Shown here piece after piece: positions 1-8,361 of a stretch of 64,000 nt of DNA; positions within the stretch are counted from its first letter, which is position 1; every line of letters begins with the position of its first letter. Location of the stretch: contig NZ_FUZT01000007.1 of assembly GCF_900167445.1 (NCBI RefSeq), forward strand, positions 124,001-188,000, written 5' to 3'. Under the pieces are notes generated by a model, which worked only from the letters and a program-made list of their open reading frames with translations, searched no databases and was not told where the DNA came from. The stretch comes from Maledivibacter halophilus. GTDB lineage: Bacteria > Bacillota > Clostridia > Peptostreptococcales > Caminicellaceae. Position numbers and translations under genes: made by a program.

Positions 1-420
1 CTCTGTAATATATTTACTCAAAGGTAATCTCTTCATATATTTATTACTTTCTTCATATATCTCATCTATATAATAATTATCAAAGTCACAAATCTTACAT
101 CCATATTTTTTAGCTAAATCATTCATACCACATATTGAAAATATTTTAGGCGTTCCATGAACTCCTGAGTCACCAATCCATATTTCTTTGACACCAATTC
201 CCTTTAAAATTCTGATCATAGCTTCAATCACTACTGGATGAGTAGTAGCTGCTTTTTCAGGAGGTAATGGAGAAACTAAATTGGGTTTTAACAAAACTTT
301 ACTATCTTCCTTTATTACATTCTCAATATTGCCAATTTGATTCAAAGATAATTTAATTGCATTTTCAACCTTATCTAAATTATAAGAAGTACATTTCACT
401 TTAGATACAAGATTATTCAT
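1..420 (-). CDS. DUF362 domain protein, 3' end outside window
   Basis: The frame opens with ATG at 418-420, preceded by an AGGAGG-type site, and runs without a stop for 140 codons to the window edge, so the C-terminus is missing. Readable residues include KPNLVSPLPPEKAATTHP followed by a predicted Rossmann-like IWIGDSG stretch. This K-P-N-L plus T-T-H-P plus G-D-S pattern is typical of DUF362 proteins, which are often iron-sulfur associated and of poorly known function. It lies 20 bp downstream of the KAS III gene on the same strand and is probably co-transcribed with it. Whether a ferredoxin domain follows cannot be seen. Family call fairly sure; function unknown. Confidence 0.7.
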   Translation of the reverse strand, partial: MNNLVSKVKCTSYNLDKVENAIKLSLNQIGNIENVIKEDSKVLLKPNLVSPLPPEKAATTHPVVIEAMIRILKGIGVKEIWIGDSGVHGTPKIFSICGMNDLAKKYGCKICDFDNYYIDEIYEESNKYMKRLPLSKYITE

Positions 421-440
421 AAAAACCTCCTATGAATATA

Positions 441-1430
441 TTATTGTCCCCATTGTATAACAGCTGATCCCCAAGTCCATCCTGCGCCAATAGTAACCAT
501 ACCAATTTTATCTCCATCCTTTAACTTTCCTTGACGGTTTATTTCATCTAAAGCTAACGGAATATTGGCATTTGAAGCATTACCATATCTATCGAGGGTA
601 ATTACTATCTTTTCCTCTGGAATATTTAGTATCTCTGAACATCTTTTAAGTAATGTTTCATTGGGTTGATGTGGAACTAGATACGTTAGATCATCACTTG
701 TAATAGCTGCTTCTTCCATGGCTTTTCTTAGAGCATATGGTATTATTCGTATTGCAGTTGTTCCTACTTCCTTTCCTCTCATTATTAAATATTGCAATCT
801 TTTATCTACAACATCATAACTAACAGGATATTCTGCACTTCCACCATAGGTTGTAACTAAATCTTTACTTTCTCCATCGGAGCCAAAATATGTAGAAATA
901 ATTCCATTCTCACTTTCAAGCTTTTTTACAACAACAGCACCTGATGCATCTCCATAAAATACACAAGTTCTGTCCTTATAGTCAGTCATGACAGACATTG
1001 CATCTACACCTATTACTAATGCATTTTTATAATAACCATTATCTAAAAATTGCTTAGCACAAACTAATGAAAATATAAATCCTGCACAAGCTGCATTTAT
1101 ATCGAAGGCAACAGCATTTCTAGCTCCAATTTTTCTTTGTATAATTGTTCCTTGTGAGGGTACCTTCCTATCTGGAGTAATAGTTCCTACTATTAATAAA
1201 TCTATTTCTTCAGGACTAGTTTTTGCATTGTCTAGTGCTCTTAATGCAGCTTTTGCAGCCATATCTGATGGATTTTCCTCTTTCTTTAATCTTCTTCTTT
1301 CCCTAATTCCTAAAACTGATTCCACCCATTCCTTATTTGTAGGTGCACTTTTTTCTAGTTCATCATTAGTTATAATGTGATCTGGAACACAAGAGCCTGT
1401 TCCACATATTACAACATTTGATTTTTTCAT
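441..1430 (-). CDS. 3-oxoacyl-ACP synthase III (FabH-type)
   Basis: This 329-residue protein has the normal length for KAS III, which condenses an acyl-CoA primer with malonyl-ACP. The catalytic triad is visible: Cys115 in NAACAGF, His254 in VPHQPN and Asn284 in YGNASNAN. The C-terminal GAGWTWGSAV glycine-rich stretch is also family-typical. The ATG is preceded by AAGGAGG. A malonyl-CoA/ACP system (FabD, FabF, ACP) is not beside it, so this is unlikely to be the housekeeping fab operon copy. Its neighbours (SDR reductase, 2-oxoacid oxidoreductase pair, DUF362) suggest a specialised primer made from a 2-oxo acid. That link is inference; the enzyme family is secure. Confidence 0.88.
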   Translation of the reverse strand: MKKSNVVICGTGSCVPDHIITNDELEKSAPTNKEWVESVLGIRERRRLKKEENPSDMAAKAALRALDNAKTSPEEIDLLIVGTITPDRKVPSQGTIIQRKIGARNAVAFDINAACAGFIFSLVCAKQFLDNGYYKNALVIGVDAMSVMTDYKDRTCVFYGDASGAVVVKKLESENGIISTYFGSDGESKDLVTTYGGSAEYPVSYDVVDKRLQYLIMRGKEVGTTAIRIIPYALRKAMEEAAITSDDLTYLVPHQPNETLLKRCSEILNIPEEKIVITLDRYGNASNANIPLALDEINRQGKLKDGDKIGMVTIGAGWTWGSAVIQWGQ

Positions 1431-1813
1431 TTTATTTTCCTCCTTTAATTAAAAATCCTTGAAATTATCTTAATAGAATATTTTCATATTTTCCTTGAAA
1501 CAAATTTTTTATGATTTTTCTAAATTCTTCATAAGGTGTCTATCTTTATATAAAATAAAATTGAAAAATTTATCAAAACCTTTTCTTTAAAATTTGCCAA
1601 AATTTAATTAAATAAATTAATATACTCTAATTAAAAAATTCCTTATAATATTAGTAAATTTTAATTATCAATAAAATATTTTTTATATTTTTTATGTTAT
1701 AATTTAATTGTAGTTTAATTTTTCTCGTTGAAATTTTCCTTTGATTTTGTTCATAGAAAATTTCAACTTTTTTTTATTTTTCTTTATAATTCTGTCTATA
1801 AAAAACTTTCATA
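1431..1813. other. AT-rich spacer with one strong hairpin
   Basis: There is no believable gene in this 383-bp gap between the SDR and KAS III genes. An inverted repeat at 1727-1767 (GTTGAAATTTTC paired with GAAAATTTCAAC) is followed on the plus strand by eight T residues. It is terminator-like in that orientation, yet no plus-strand gene ends here. On the minus strand it lies just downstream of the SDR stop codon and may act as an attenuator or mRNA-end structure. Confidence 0.45.
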
Positions 1814-2566
1814 TTATATAATAGATAATCCTAAACCGCCATCTACAATGATAGTTTGTCCTACAATATACTCTGAGTCATCACTAGCTAAAAAAACCAC
1901 TGCTGAAGCCACATCTTCTCCTTCTCCTAATCTTTTTAAAGGTATTCTTTTAATCATTTTATCTAAAACTTTCTGAGGAACTTGCATAAGCATATCTGTC
2001 TTTATACATCCAGGGCCTACAGCATTTACACATATTCCCTTTTTTCCTAATTCTGCTGCCAAACTCTTTGTAAATCCTACAATTCCTGCCTTTGACGAGC
2101 AATAATTAACTTGTCCAACATTTCCATAAAAAGCTCCTAATGAGGTAATATTAATTATTTTCCCATACCTTCTTTTTAACATGTGTGAAACAACAGCTTT
2201 TGTACAAAAATATACACTATTCAAGTTACTATTTAACACTTCATGCCATTGCTCTATATTCATTTTTTGGAGCATGCTATCTCTTGTAATTCCAGCATTA
2301 TTAACTAATATATCTATCTTCCCAAATTTGTTGATGATCCTATCTACAGTTTTAATTACTTCTTCATTTTTACTAATATCTAAACTTATCTTCATAGATT
2401 TTACGCTATATCTATCTATTTCATCAATTGTACTCTGAGCAGCCATAGTATTATTTTTATATCCAACAACTACATTTGCTCCTTTCTCAGCCATTTTTAT
2501 AGAAATAGCTCTACCAATCCCACGGCTCCCTCCTGTTACAAATGCCACTTTTCCTTCTAATTTCAT
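1814..2566 (-). CDS. SDR-family 3-oxoacyl-ACP reductase (FabG-like)
   Basis: This 250-residue classical short-chain dehydrogenase shows the NAD(P)-binding TGGSRGIG motif (residues 11-18), the NNAG motif near 89-92 and the catalytic Ser142, Tyr155, Lys159 with Asn114. The C-terminal IVGQTIIVDGGLGL is typical of FabG-like reductases. It probably reduces a 3-oxoacyl thioester to the 3-hydroxy form, which fits the KAS III gene downstream. Exact substrate is open because FabG paralogues are many; a sugar or steroid dehydrogenase role is possible but less likely given the neighbours. The gene ends 383 bp before the KAS III start, a larger gap than is usual in an operon. Confidence 0.82.
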   Translation of the reverse strand: MKLEGKVAFVTGGSRGIGRAISIKMAEKGANVVVGYKNNTMAAQSTIDEIDRYSVKSMKISLDISKNEEVIKTVDRIINKFGKIDILVNNAGITRDSMLQKMNIEQWHEVLNSNLNSVYFCTKAVVSHMLKRRYGKIINITSLGAFYGNVGQVNYCSSKAGIVGFTKSLAAELGKKGICVNAVGPGCIKTDMLMQVPQKVLDKMIKRIPLKRLGEGEDVASAVVFLASDDSEYIVGQTIIVDGGLGLSII

Positions 2567-2812
2567 TTAAACTCTTTCCTTTCATATTTTTTATAAAGAT
2601 TTTATAAAAAAGTTACCTAAGTTCTTTGTAAACAACAGGCATATAATTGTATAAGCTTTCCATTGTATATTTAGTAAAACTCTAAAGGTAATAATTACAT
2701 ACCTAAATCAACAGAAAGGAGATTGTATTACAATTAAAACTAGATGACAACAAAGTGGTAAATATTTCTATATATCTATTTTTAGTTATTATACTTGCTA
2801 ATAAAATGAAAA

Positions 2813-3397
2813 TTATGATATAAATAGGTTTCTTCCCATTTTAAAAGCCCTTATATTGTCTTCTCTAAACTCTTTTTTTACGTTTCTTTTTATAATTTCT
2901 TCCCAAAGTTTATATTTTATATTTGTCTTTCTTGACAAAATTCCAACCATAAATAGATTAGTACATTTAGCATTTATACCATTATTTTCTAATTTGATTG
3001 ATATATCAACAAGACTATTTTTATAATTCAGCTTATCTAATAATACATTCAAATCAATATCCTTTTCTATTTTTTCTGTGACTGATGTAGGAATTATGCT
3101 TTTATTATTTATAATTAATTCGCCATCTTCTTTAAGATAATTACACCACCTCAAAGATTCATATTTTTCAAAAGCTAATATAATATCTGCTTTACCTTTT
3201 TTTATCAAAGGAGATATTATATCATTACCTACTCTAACATGGGTAACCACACTTCCTCCCCTTTGACCCAAGCCAATAATATCTGTTGCTTTAACATCCC
3301 ACCCACTTTCTAAAAAAGTATTAGAAATAATATCACTTGTTAAAACTATGCCTTGTCCCCCAACTCCACAAATAATAAAGTTTGAAATTTCTGTCAT
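2813..3397 (-). CDS. Indolepyruvate:ferredoxin oxidoreductase beta-type subunit
   Basis: This 194-residue protein matches the gamma/beta domain of 2-oxoacid:acceptor oxidoreductases. The N-terminus carries ICGVGGQGIVLTSDII, followed by TDIIGLGQRGG, both characteristic of IorB. With the alpha subunit upstream it would oxidatively decarboxylate an aromatic or other 2-oxo acid to the acyl-CoA in the cytoplasm. The gene starts 65 bp after the alpha-subunit stop and the two are almost certainly co-transcribed. Substrate cannot be read from sequence; phenylpyruvate, hydroxyphenylpyruvate and indolepyruvate are the usual ones. Confidence 0.85.
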   Translation of the reverse strand: MTEISNFIICGVGGQGIVLTSDIISNTFLESGWDVKATDIIGLGQRGGSVVTHVRVGNDIISPLIKKGKADIILAFEKYESLRWCNYLKEDGELIINNKSIIPTSVTEKIEKDIDLNVLLDKLNYKNSLVDISIKLENNGINAKCTNLFMVGILSRKTNIKYKLWEEIIKRNVKKEFREDNIRAFKMGRNLFIS

Positions 3398-3462
3398 AGC
3401 TTAAATTCAACACCTCCTTCCCCCAATCTTTTATTGTATAATTATTTGGTACTTTCTATATA

Positions 3463-5040
3463 TCAAGAAAATATTAAACATTTATGTCTTGCAATTATCA
3501 CTGAAACTCCATCCTTACTAATTTCCTCTAGAAGAGTTTTTTCTAACTCTTCCTTATCATAACTATCTATAACATGTATTCTATCAACACCCAAAGAGCT
3601 GCAAACTTCCTCTATACTAACTCTTCTTTTAGTACTCTTTTCTTCCAAAGGACTGGAAACGTTTTTCTGACCTCCTGTCATTGCCACAGTTAAATTATCA
3701 TTTATTATCAACACACAATTCCCATTATTCCATATTATGTTTAATAATCCATTTATACCCGTATGCCAAAACTCTCCATCTCCCATAATTCCCACGATTT
3801 TTTTACCATCATCATTTAACTTGTTAAATCCATATGCTATACTAAAGGATGATCCCATACATTTTACTATATCAATAGCTCCAACATGTGGAAATGCTCC
3901 TAGCCCACCACAACCAATTCCTCCAGTTGCTTTAATATTATTCTTTTTCAATAAATTATTAATTACATTATGTGCACATCCAGGACAATTTACTGGCAAT
4001 CTAAAGGGTATTCTTGTATCTTTTTTTTCTTTCGACTTACCATAAATCTTTTCTTCAATAATATCTGGAGTAAAGTATAACATATGAGGAAACCTTGGGA
4101 AAATTGATTCTCCCTCTACATCAATCCCCATATTTCTAATTTCTTTCTCTATTATTGGATGTCCATCCTCAATTACATAAACTTTTTCATGCTTTCTAAC
4201 AAATTCTTTAATTATATTTATAGGTAGTGGGTATACTAGTCCAAGTTTTAAAAATGAAACATCAGATAATGCTTCTTTTGCATAAAGGTATCCAACCCCA
4301 GATGCTATTACTCCAATTGAACTATCTTTCAACTCTACCTTATTAATTGGTATATCATTTGAATATAACGATAAATTTCTCCAACTTTTGTCAAAATCAT
4401 GCCAGTAATCTTTTAACTTTAGTGAATTATGATTTTCAAAGCCAAATCTCACAACGTTTCCAACTGTCTTTTGTAAGCTCTTTTGATGAATTCGTCTAAT
4501 TTTTTTCTGATGCTTATTTTTTTCAGTTATATCTACGACACTTTTTGATTTGCTAGTAATAGAATTTAATCTAAATATTACTGGTGTTTCAAATTTTTCA
4601 CTAATTTCAAATGCTACTTTCATAAAATCTTTGGCCTCTTGGCTATCAGAAGGCTCAATAAGTGGAACTTTAGACATTATACTGTAAAACCTACAATCTT
4701 GATAATCATCTCCAACTATTCTACCTACATCATCAGCCACTACAAGAACTATTCCACCGTTGATTGGAGTACCAGATAATTGAGTAAATGCATCAGCAGC
4801 CACATTAAGTCCTAATGTTTTCATCAATACTATTGATCTTTTTCCAGTCATCGATACCCCTGTAGCCACCTCTAAAGCAACTTTTTCATTTGTTGCCCAT
4901 TCGCAAAGGATTTCTTTAAATTTAAACAATTCACTCAATACTTCTGTACATGGAGTACCTGGATAACCTGTTGCATAAGCTACTCCGCTTTCATAACACC
5001 CTACTGCTGCTCCTTGATTTCCAGTTAATATTCTTCTCAT
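3463..5040 (-). CDS. Indolepyruvate oxidoreductase alpha subunit lacking ferredoxin domain
   Basis: At 525 residues this is an IorA-like thiamine-diphosphate enzyme. The pyrimidine-binding half starts at GNQGAAVGCYESGVAYATGYPGTP. The cofactor half has NCPGCAHNVI, GGIGCGGLG and the GDGEFWHTGI...NDN TPP-binding pattern. Usual IorA proteins are nearer 600 residues and end in two 4Fe-4S clusters of bacterial ferredoxin type. This one stops at ARHKCLIFS, just where that domain should begin, and the downstream frame (TGA then seven codons and TAA) does not encode it. Electrons must therefore leave by another iron-sulfur partner. Start ATG has AGAGGAGG upstream. Family call secure; the missing domain is seen directly. 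Confidence 0.85.
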   Translation of the reverse strand: MRRILTGNQGAAVGCYESGVAYATGYPGTPCTEVLSELFKFKEILCEWATNEKVALEVATGVSMTGKRSIVLMKTLGLNVAADAFTQLSGTPINGGIVLVVADDVGRIVGDDYQDCRFYSIMSKVPLIEPSDSQEAKDFMKVAFEISEKFETPVIFRLNSITSKSKSVVDITEKNKHQKKIRRIHQKSLQKTVGNVVRFGFENHNSLKLKDYWHDFDKSWRNLSLYSNDIPINKVELKDSSIGVIASGVGYLYAKEALSDVSFLKLGLVYPLPINIIKEFVRKHEKVYVIEDGHPIIEKEIRNMGIDVEGESIFPRFPHMLYFTPDIIEEKIYGKSKEKKDTRIPFRLPVNCPGCAHNVINNLLKKNNIKATGGIGCGGLGAFPHVGAIDIVKCMGSSFSIAYGFNKLNDDGKKIVGIMGDGEFWHTGINGLLNIIWNNGNCVLIINDNLTVAMTGGQKNVSSPLEEKSTKRRVSIEEVCSSLGVDRIHVIDSYDKEELEKTLLEEISKDGVSVIIARHKCLIFS

Positions 5041-5505
5041 TACTATCCTCCTCTAAAGCATCTCTAATCTTATCAAATCAAAACTTTAAAAATAACTTTT
5101 AGCTAAAAATTTTTATTTTACTTTATATTTTTATAAATACTTATCTTAGTAAAATCAATATTCAATTTTACTTTTCTACATAAATGAACAAACATTAACA
5201 TAATCTCGCACAATTTTATTGAATTTTATTACATTTTTCTATTTTTTTTACATTTTTTCCATATCATTTTAAATAATTATATATTTATTTCCACTTATTG
5301 TCAATGATTTTATTGGAATATATTTTACATTTTAGTAATTATTGTATAAGTTTGTATTTTTATGTATTTACTTATATGAATTTTGCTAATAATTAATATT
5401 TTTCAAATAGTCTATTGGCCCTTAAATAAGCACTTTATATCTAGCTCAATAAAAAAATTTAAATTAATAATACAAAATTTTTAGTCATACAAAAATAAAA
5501 AAACT
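5041..5505. other. AT-rich intergenic region upstream of IorA-like gene
   Basis: No coding potential was found here. The stretch is extremely A+T-rich and must hold the promoter of the oxidoreductase pair, but no -10/-35 pair stands out enough to name. The segment TCTATTGGCCC near 5411 resembles the CTATTGGGATCCC just inside the neighbouring element and may be a related fragment. Confidence 0.4.
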
Positions 5506-5975
5506 CCAATAGACCATATACCTATTGGGATCCCAATTCTACCTCCACAAGATGATCTCTATATTGAGTTGTCTACTTTCTTCGTAATTTATTTGAATTA
5601 TTCAAAGTCGAAAACATCCTAGTGTTCAGTCCTTCTCACCCTATGTGCACATAGGGTGGTATTATGATCTCTACTGATTTCTGACAGTTTAGTTACATAT
5701 CCCTATGTAGGTTATCCTGTAGGAACTTCATCCTCCAATGATATATCTATCAGACCTTCCCAGGTAAGAACGCAATCTTTCATTCCATATATATCCACAT
5801 ATATTATAATAGCTTTCGGTTGATACGAGCTTTGTTTTGTTTCACAAACTCATCCAAATATATTCAGCCTCTTATGAGATTCGTATTCTTCAGATCTCCA
5901 TCCGACTTACTTCAGATGGAGACTATACTCCACCTGAAGATAACCCTAGCTCCCACTTATAGAAGTTGGAGTCTT
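5506..5975 (-). mobile_element. Decayed mobile-element-like island with structured ends
   Basis: This 470-bp segment has clearly higher G+C and more hairpins than the flanking spacer. One side has the inverted repeat CCAATAG...CTATTGG (5506-5528). A perfect 22-bp palindrome lies at 5637-5658. The hairpin TCTCCATC...GATGGAGA lies near 5896-5923, and a CTCCCACTT-ATAG-AAGTTGGAG hairpin closes the other side at 5950-5971. The last hairpin resembles the terminal stem-loops of IS200/IS605 elements, and the long structured stretch could be a remnant of a structured RNA (IStron or TnpB-guide type). No intact transposase remains. Family assignment is a guess; that it is foreign or non-ordinary spacer is fairly clear. 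Confidence 0.45.
5712..5862 (-). pseudogene. C-terminal remnant of an unknown mobile-element ORF
   Basis: On the minus strand a frame ending at TAA (5712-5714) reads IYGMKDCVLTWEGLIDISL and so on for 33 codons. One base upstream, in a shifted frame, comes LDEFVKQNKARINRK. The two pieces read naturally as one protein tail joined by a single-base frameshift near 5813. I do not recognise the family. Its place inside the hairpin-rich island supports a broken element gene rather than chance, but the segment is short. Confidence 0.35.
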
Positions 5976-5993
5976 ATGAAAAAGATAAATATA

Positions 5994-7538
5994 CTAAAAT
6001 TGAAGCTCTCCTACAATGTTTTCTACTGCATCTATTATCTTTCTTTCTTTAATTATACTTGCTATATACTCCATATCTGGATGCATATTTCTGTCATTTT
6101 CTACAAAAGAAACTTTTTCTCTTACCAAATCATGTACAGCCTTAGTTGCTGTGGCAGCCTTAAGCTCTTTATAAAAATCCTGCGCTTGGACTGAATTCAT
6201 TATTTCTATTGCAGTTACATATCTTGCAAGCCCTACAGCCTTATACGCCTTTAAAGCAGCATTATATCCCATTGATACATAATCCTCTTGAAGAGCACAA
6301 GTTGGTACATTGTCAACTGTTGCTGGATGGGTTAATAACCTTATTTCACCTACAATACCGGCAGCAGCATATTGTGGTATCATTAAACCATTGTTTAAAC
6401 CAGGATTAGAATTTAAAAATGCCGGTAATTCACTTACATATCTATTTACCATCCTGTCCAGTCTACGCTCTGACATTTTAGCCATATTGCATATTGATAT
6501 ACATATAGTATCGGCAGCCATCCCTACATAAGTAGCATCTGCATTACATCCCATTATGGCAATGCCATCCTTCTTGCCTGTTTTAAAAATAAGGGGATTG
6601 TCAACAGCCGAATTCAATTCTATATCTATTGTAACTTTACTGTCGGCTATTGTTTTCTTGGCTGCACCGTGGAGTTGTGGGATACATCTTAAGGACAATG
6701 CATCCTGCACTCTATAATCTTTGTATTTTTCAATAATTTCACTATCCTTTAAAATACTTCTTACATTATATCCAGTTGCACCTTGGTTTGGATGAGGCCT
6801 AACATCCATTAGTCTTTCATCCATTGCCATCAAAGTCCCTTTCAACACTTCTAATGACATGGAAGCTGCTATATCATTGGTTTTTCCAATAATTATGGCA
6901 TCATATATTGATAAAGCTGTAATTCCTGTTACAGAGCTTGTTCCAGATACTAAAGACAACCCTTCTTTAGTGCTAATATTTGTTGGTTCAATATTTGCTT
7001 TCTTAAGAGCCTTGGCTCCACTAAGAAGTTCCCCTTTATAATAGGCTTTGCCTTCACCAATTAGTACAAGTCCAATATGTCCTTCAATACCAATATATCC
7101 AACTGATCCATGCTTAGGTGCAAAGGGCGTAACCCCTTTATTTAGAAGTTCACGTATTGTTTCTAATGTTTCAAGTCTAATACCGGTATAACCACTTCCA
7201 AGTTGTTGAATCATAGCAAGCATTATAGCTCTAACGCATTCTATATTAAGGGGTTCTCCCAGGGATGTTGCATGGGAAAGAATATTATTTTTTTGAACAA
7301 TTTCTCTATCTTTTTTGCCTATAAATTTTCTGCAATTATCTCCTAGACCTGTAGTAACACCATAAATTACCCTTTCTTCCTGAGAAAATTTTTCAACTAA
7401 ATTTCTGCATTCTATAACCCTGTTAATATATTCTTTTGAAAACTCTACCTTCTTATTATATCTTGCTACTGCAACAACCTCTTCTATTGTAAGATTTTCT
7501 CCAAGTACAACCTTTTCAATTTCTGCTGGATTTATCAT
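5994..7538 (-). CDS. Aromatic amino acid lyase (HutH-fold) homologue lacking MIO motif
   Basis: This 514-residue protein has full histidine ammonia-lyase length and fold signatures: YGVTTGLGDNC (Tyr59), APKHGSVG, RCIPQLHGAAK, NSAVDNPL, THPATVD and LQEDYVSMG (Glu418). The invariant Ala-Ser-Gly that cyclises to the MIO prosthetic group, expected right after GSVG, is replaced by Tyr148-Ile149-Gly150. The active-site Asn of LNGT is Ser198 and the QDPYSLRC tyrosine is Leu281. It cannot make MIO and is unlikely to deaminate histidine. MIO-free members of this fold are known (ergothionase, which eliminates trimethylamine from ergothioneine), so another elimination on an imidazole- or amine-type substrate is plausible. 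No hutU or hutI is present. It is the last gene of the sigma-54-promoter unit. Confidence 0.85.
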   Translation of the reverse strand: MINPAEIEKVVLGENLTIEEVVAVARYNKKVEFSKEYINRVIECRNLVEKFSQEERVIYGVTTGLGDNCRKFIGKKDREIVQKNNILSHATSLGEPLNIECVRAIMLAMIQQLGSGYTGIRLETLETIRELLNKGVTPFAPKHGSVGYIGIEGHIGLVLIGEGKAYYKGELLSGAKALKKANIEPTNISTKEGLSLVSGTSSVTGITALSIYDAIIIGKTNDIAASMSLEVLKGTLMAMDERLMDVRPHPNQGATGYNVRSILKDSEIIEKYKDYRVQDALSLRCIPQLHGAAKKTIADSKVTIDIELNSAVDNPLIFKTGKKDGIAIMGCNADATYVGMAADTICISICNMAKMSERRLDRMVNRYVSELPAFLNSNPGLNNGLMIPQYAAAGIVGEIRLLTHPATVDNVPTCALQEDYVSMGYNAALKAYKAVGLARYVTAIEIMNSVQAQDFYKELKAATATKAVHDLVREKVSFVENDRNMHPDMEYIASIIKERKIIDAVENIVGELQF

Positions 7539-7556
7539 TATATTTTCCTCCTGTCA

Positions 7557-8099
7557 TTAAAAAGTCTTCTTGACTTTGCAGCCATCTGCTGGTATAGGCA
7601 TATACCTTACTTTCCTTCCTTCTATTAACTCACCAAAAAAGGCCACATGATATGGTCTGAAAACACTTTGAACATCTACAACCTCCATCTTTAAATTTCC
7701 ACCTATTCTTCTTCTAAGTATTCTTCTGATAAGAATATTTCCCTTGGTTATCAGCTTTTCAATATCATGATCCGACAGCTGCAAATCATCTTTTTTTACC
7801 TCTGTTGTCTCTATATTAATTTCATTTTCATCATAGTATGCAACTCCCCCAGTTGATCCATTGGCTATTACTTTTATTTGCATTTTCTTTTCCTTATAAT
7901 TTTTAAATATTCTCCTTATAAAAGCAAAGGGAGTAAAAGTAATACTAAAAGTAATGATTTTATTCTCTATATACAATTCTTTCATATTTATCTCATCATG
8001 ATTTTTTAGCAAAATTTTTCCAATAAAATTCCCCTTTTTCTTAGCAAGCTTTTGGGCTTCATTTACATCCATTTTTTTTGAAAAAGATTTTATTACCAT
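7557..8099 (-). CDS. Conserved unknown protein, 180 aa
   Basis: I do not recognise this family. The protein has no signal peptide or membrane segment. It is basic, with clusters such as FIRRIFKNYKEKK and RRILRRRIGG, and a C-terminal half rich in beta-strand-like stretches (VEVVDVQSVFRPYHVAFFGEL, YMPIPADGC; lightly paraphrased). It lies 18 bp upstream of the MIO-less lyase gene and 20 bp downstream of the small membrane protein, so it is firmly inside the operon. The tail VFRPYHVAFFGE...YMPIPADGCKVKK could form a small beta domain. Function could be substrate handling or assembly for the lyase; this is only context. The ATG has an AAAAGGAG-type site. Confidence 0.7.
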   Translation of the reverse strand: MVIKSFSKKMDVNEAQKLAKKKGNFIGKILLKNHDEINMKELYIENKIITFSITFTPFAFIRRIFKNYKEKKMQIKVIANGSTGGVAYYDENEINIETTEVKKDDLQLSDHDIEKLITKGNILIRRILRRRIGGNLKMEVVDVQSVFRPYHVAFFGELIEGRKVRYMPIPADGCKVKKTF

Positions 8100-8119
8100 G
8101 GTAGACTCCTTTTATTACA

Positions 8120-8344
8120 TTATTTTTTATTAACATTTTTTGAAAAATGTAATACTTGTCCAATATATTTAATAAATATGAGAGTAGTAACAGTAGTTAC
8201 TGTATAGGGAACTACTTTTCCAATAACAAAATCTACATTGTTGATTATACAATATCCAATTATAGTAGATAATATTGGAAACAGTATGACTAAAAAGCCA
8301 TCTATTCCAAGCCATTTTATCCTATCTTCATTATTCTTTGACAT
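8120..8344 (-). CDS. Small two-helix membrane protein, symporter partner
   Basis: This 74-residue protein has two predicted membrane helices (about residues 12-31 and 41-62) and a basic tail. Its position, 17 bp after the sodium:solute symporter gene, resembles the small YhdT/DUF997-like proteins found with pantothenate-type symporters. It may be an accessory subunit. RBS AAGGAGG precedes the ATG. Sequence identity to DUF997 cannot be confirmed by eye. Confidence 0.65.
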   Translation of the reverse strand: MSKNNEDRIKWLGIDGFLVILFPILSTIIGYCIINNVDFVIGKVVPYTVTTVTTLIFIKYIGQVLHFSKNVNKK

Positions 8345-8361
8345 AATTATCCTCCTTCGTA

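Noticed and set aside
3421-3465. IorA-like stop TGA read as selenocysteine
   Set aside because: After it the frame has only seven codons to a TAA, with no ferredoxin domain and no SECIS hairpin.
5820-6194. Plus-strand open frame across the element and lyase gene
   Set aside because: It is antisense to the lyase for most of its length, has no ribosome site, and reads like low-complexity shadow sequence.
5994-7538. Histidine utilisation operon (hutH)
   Set aside because: No hutU, hutI or hutG is nearby and the MIO-forming residues are missing.
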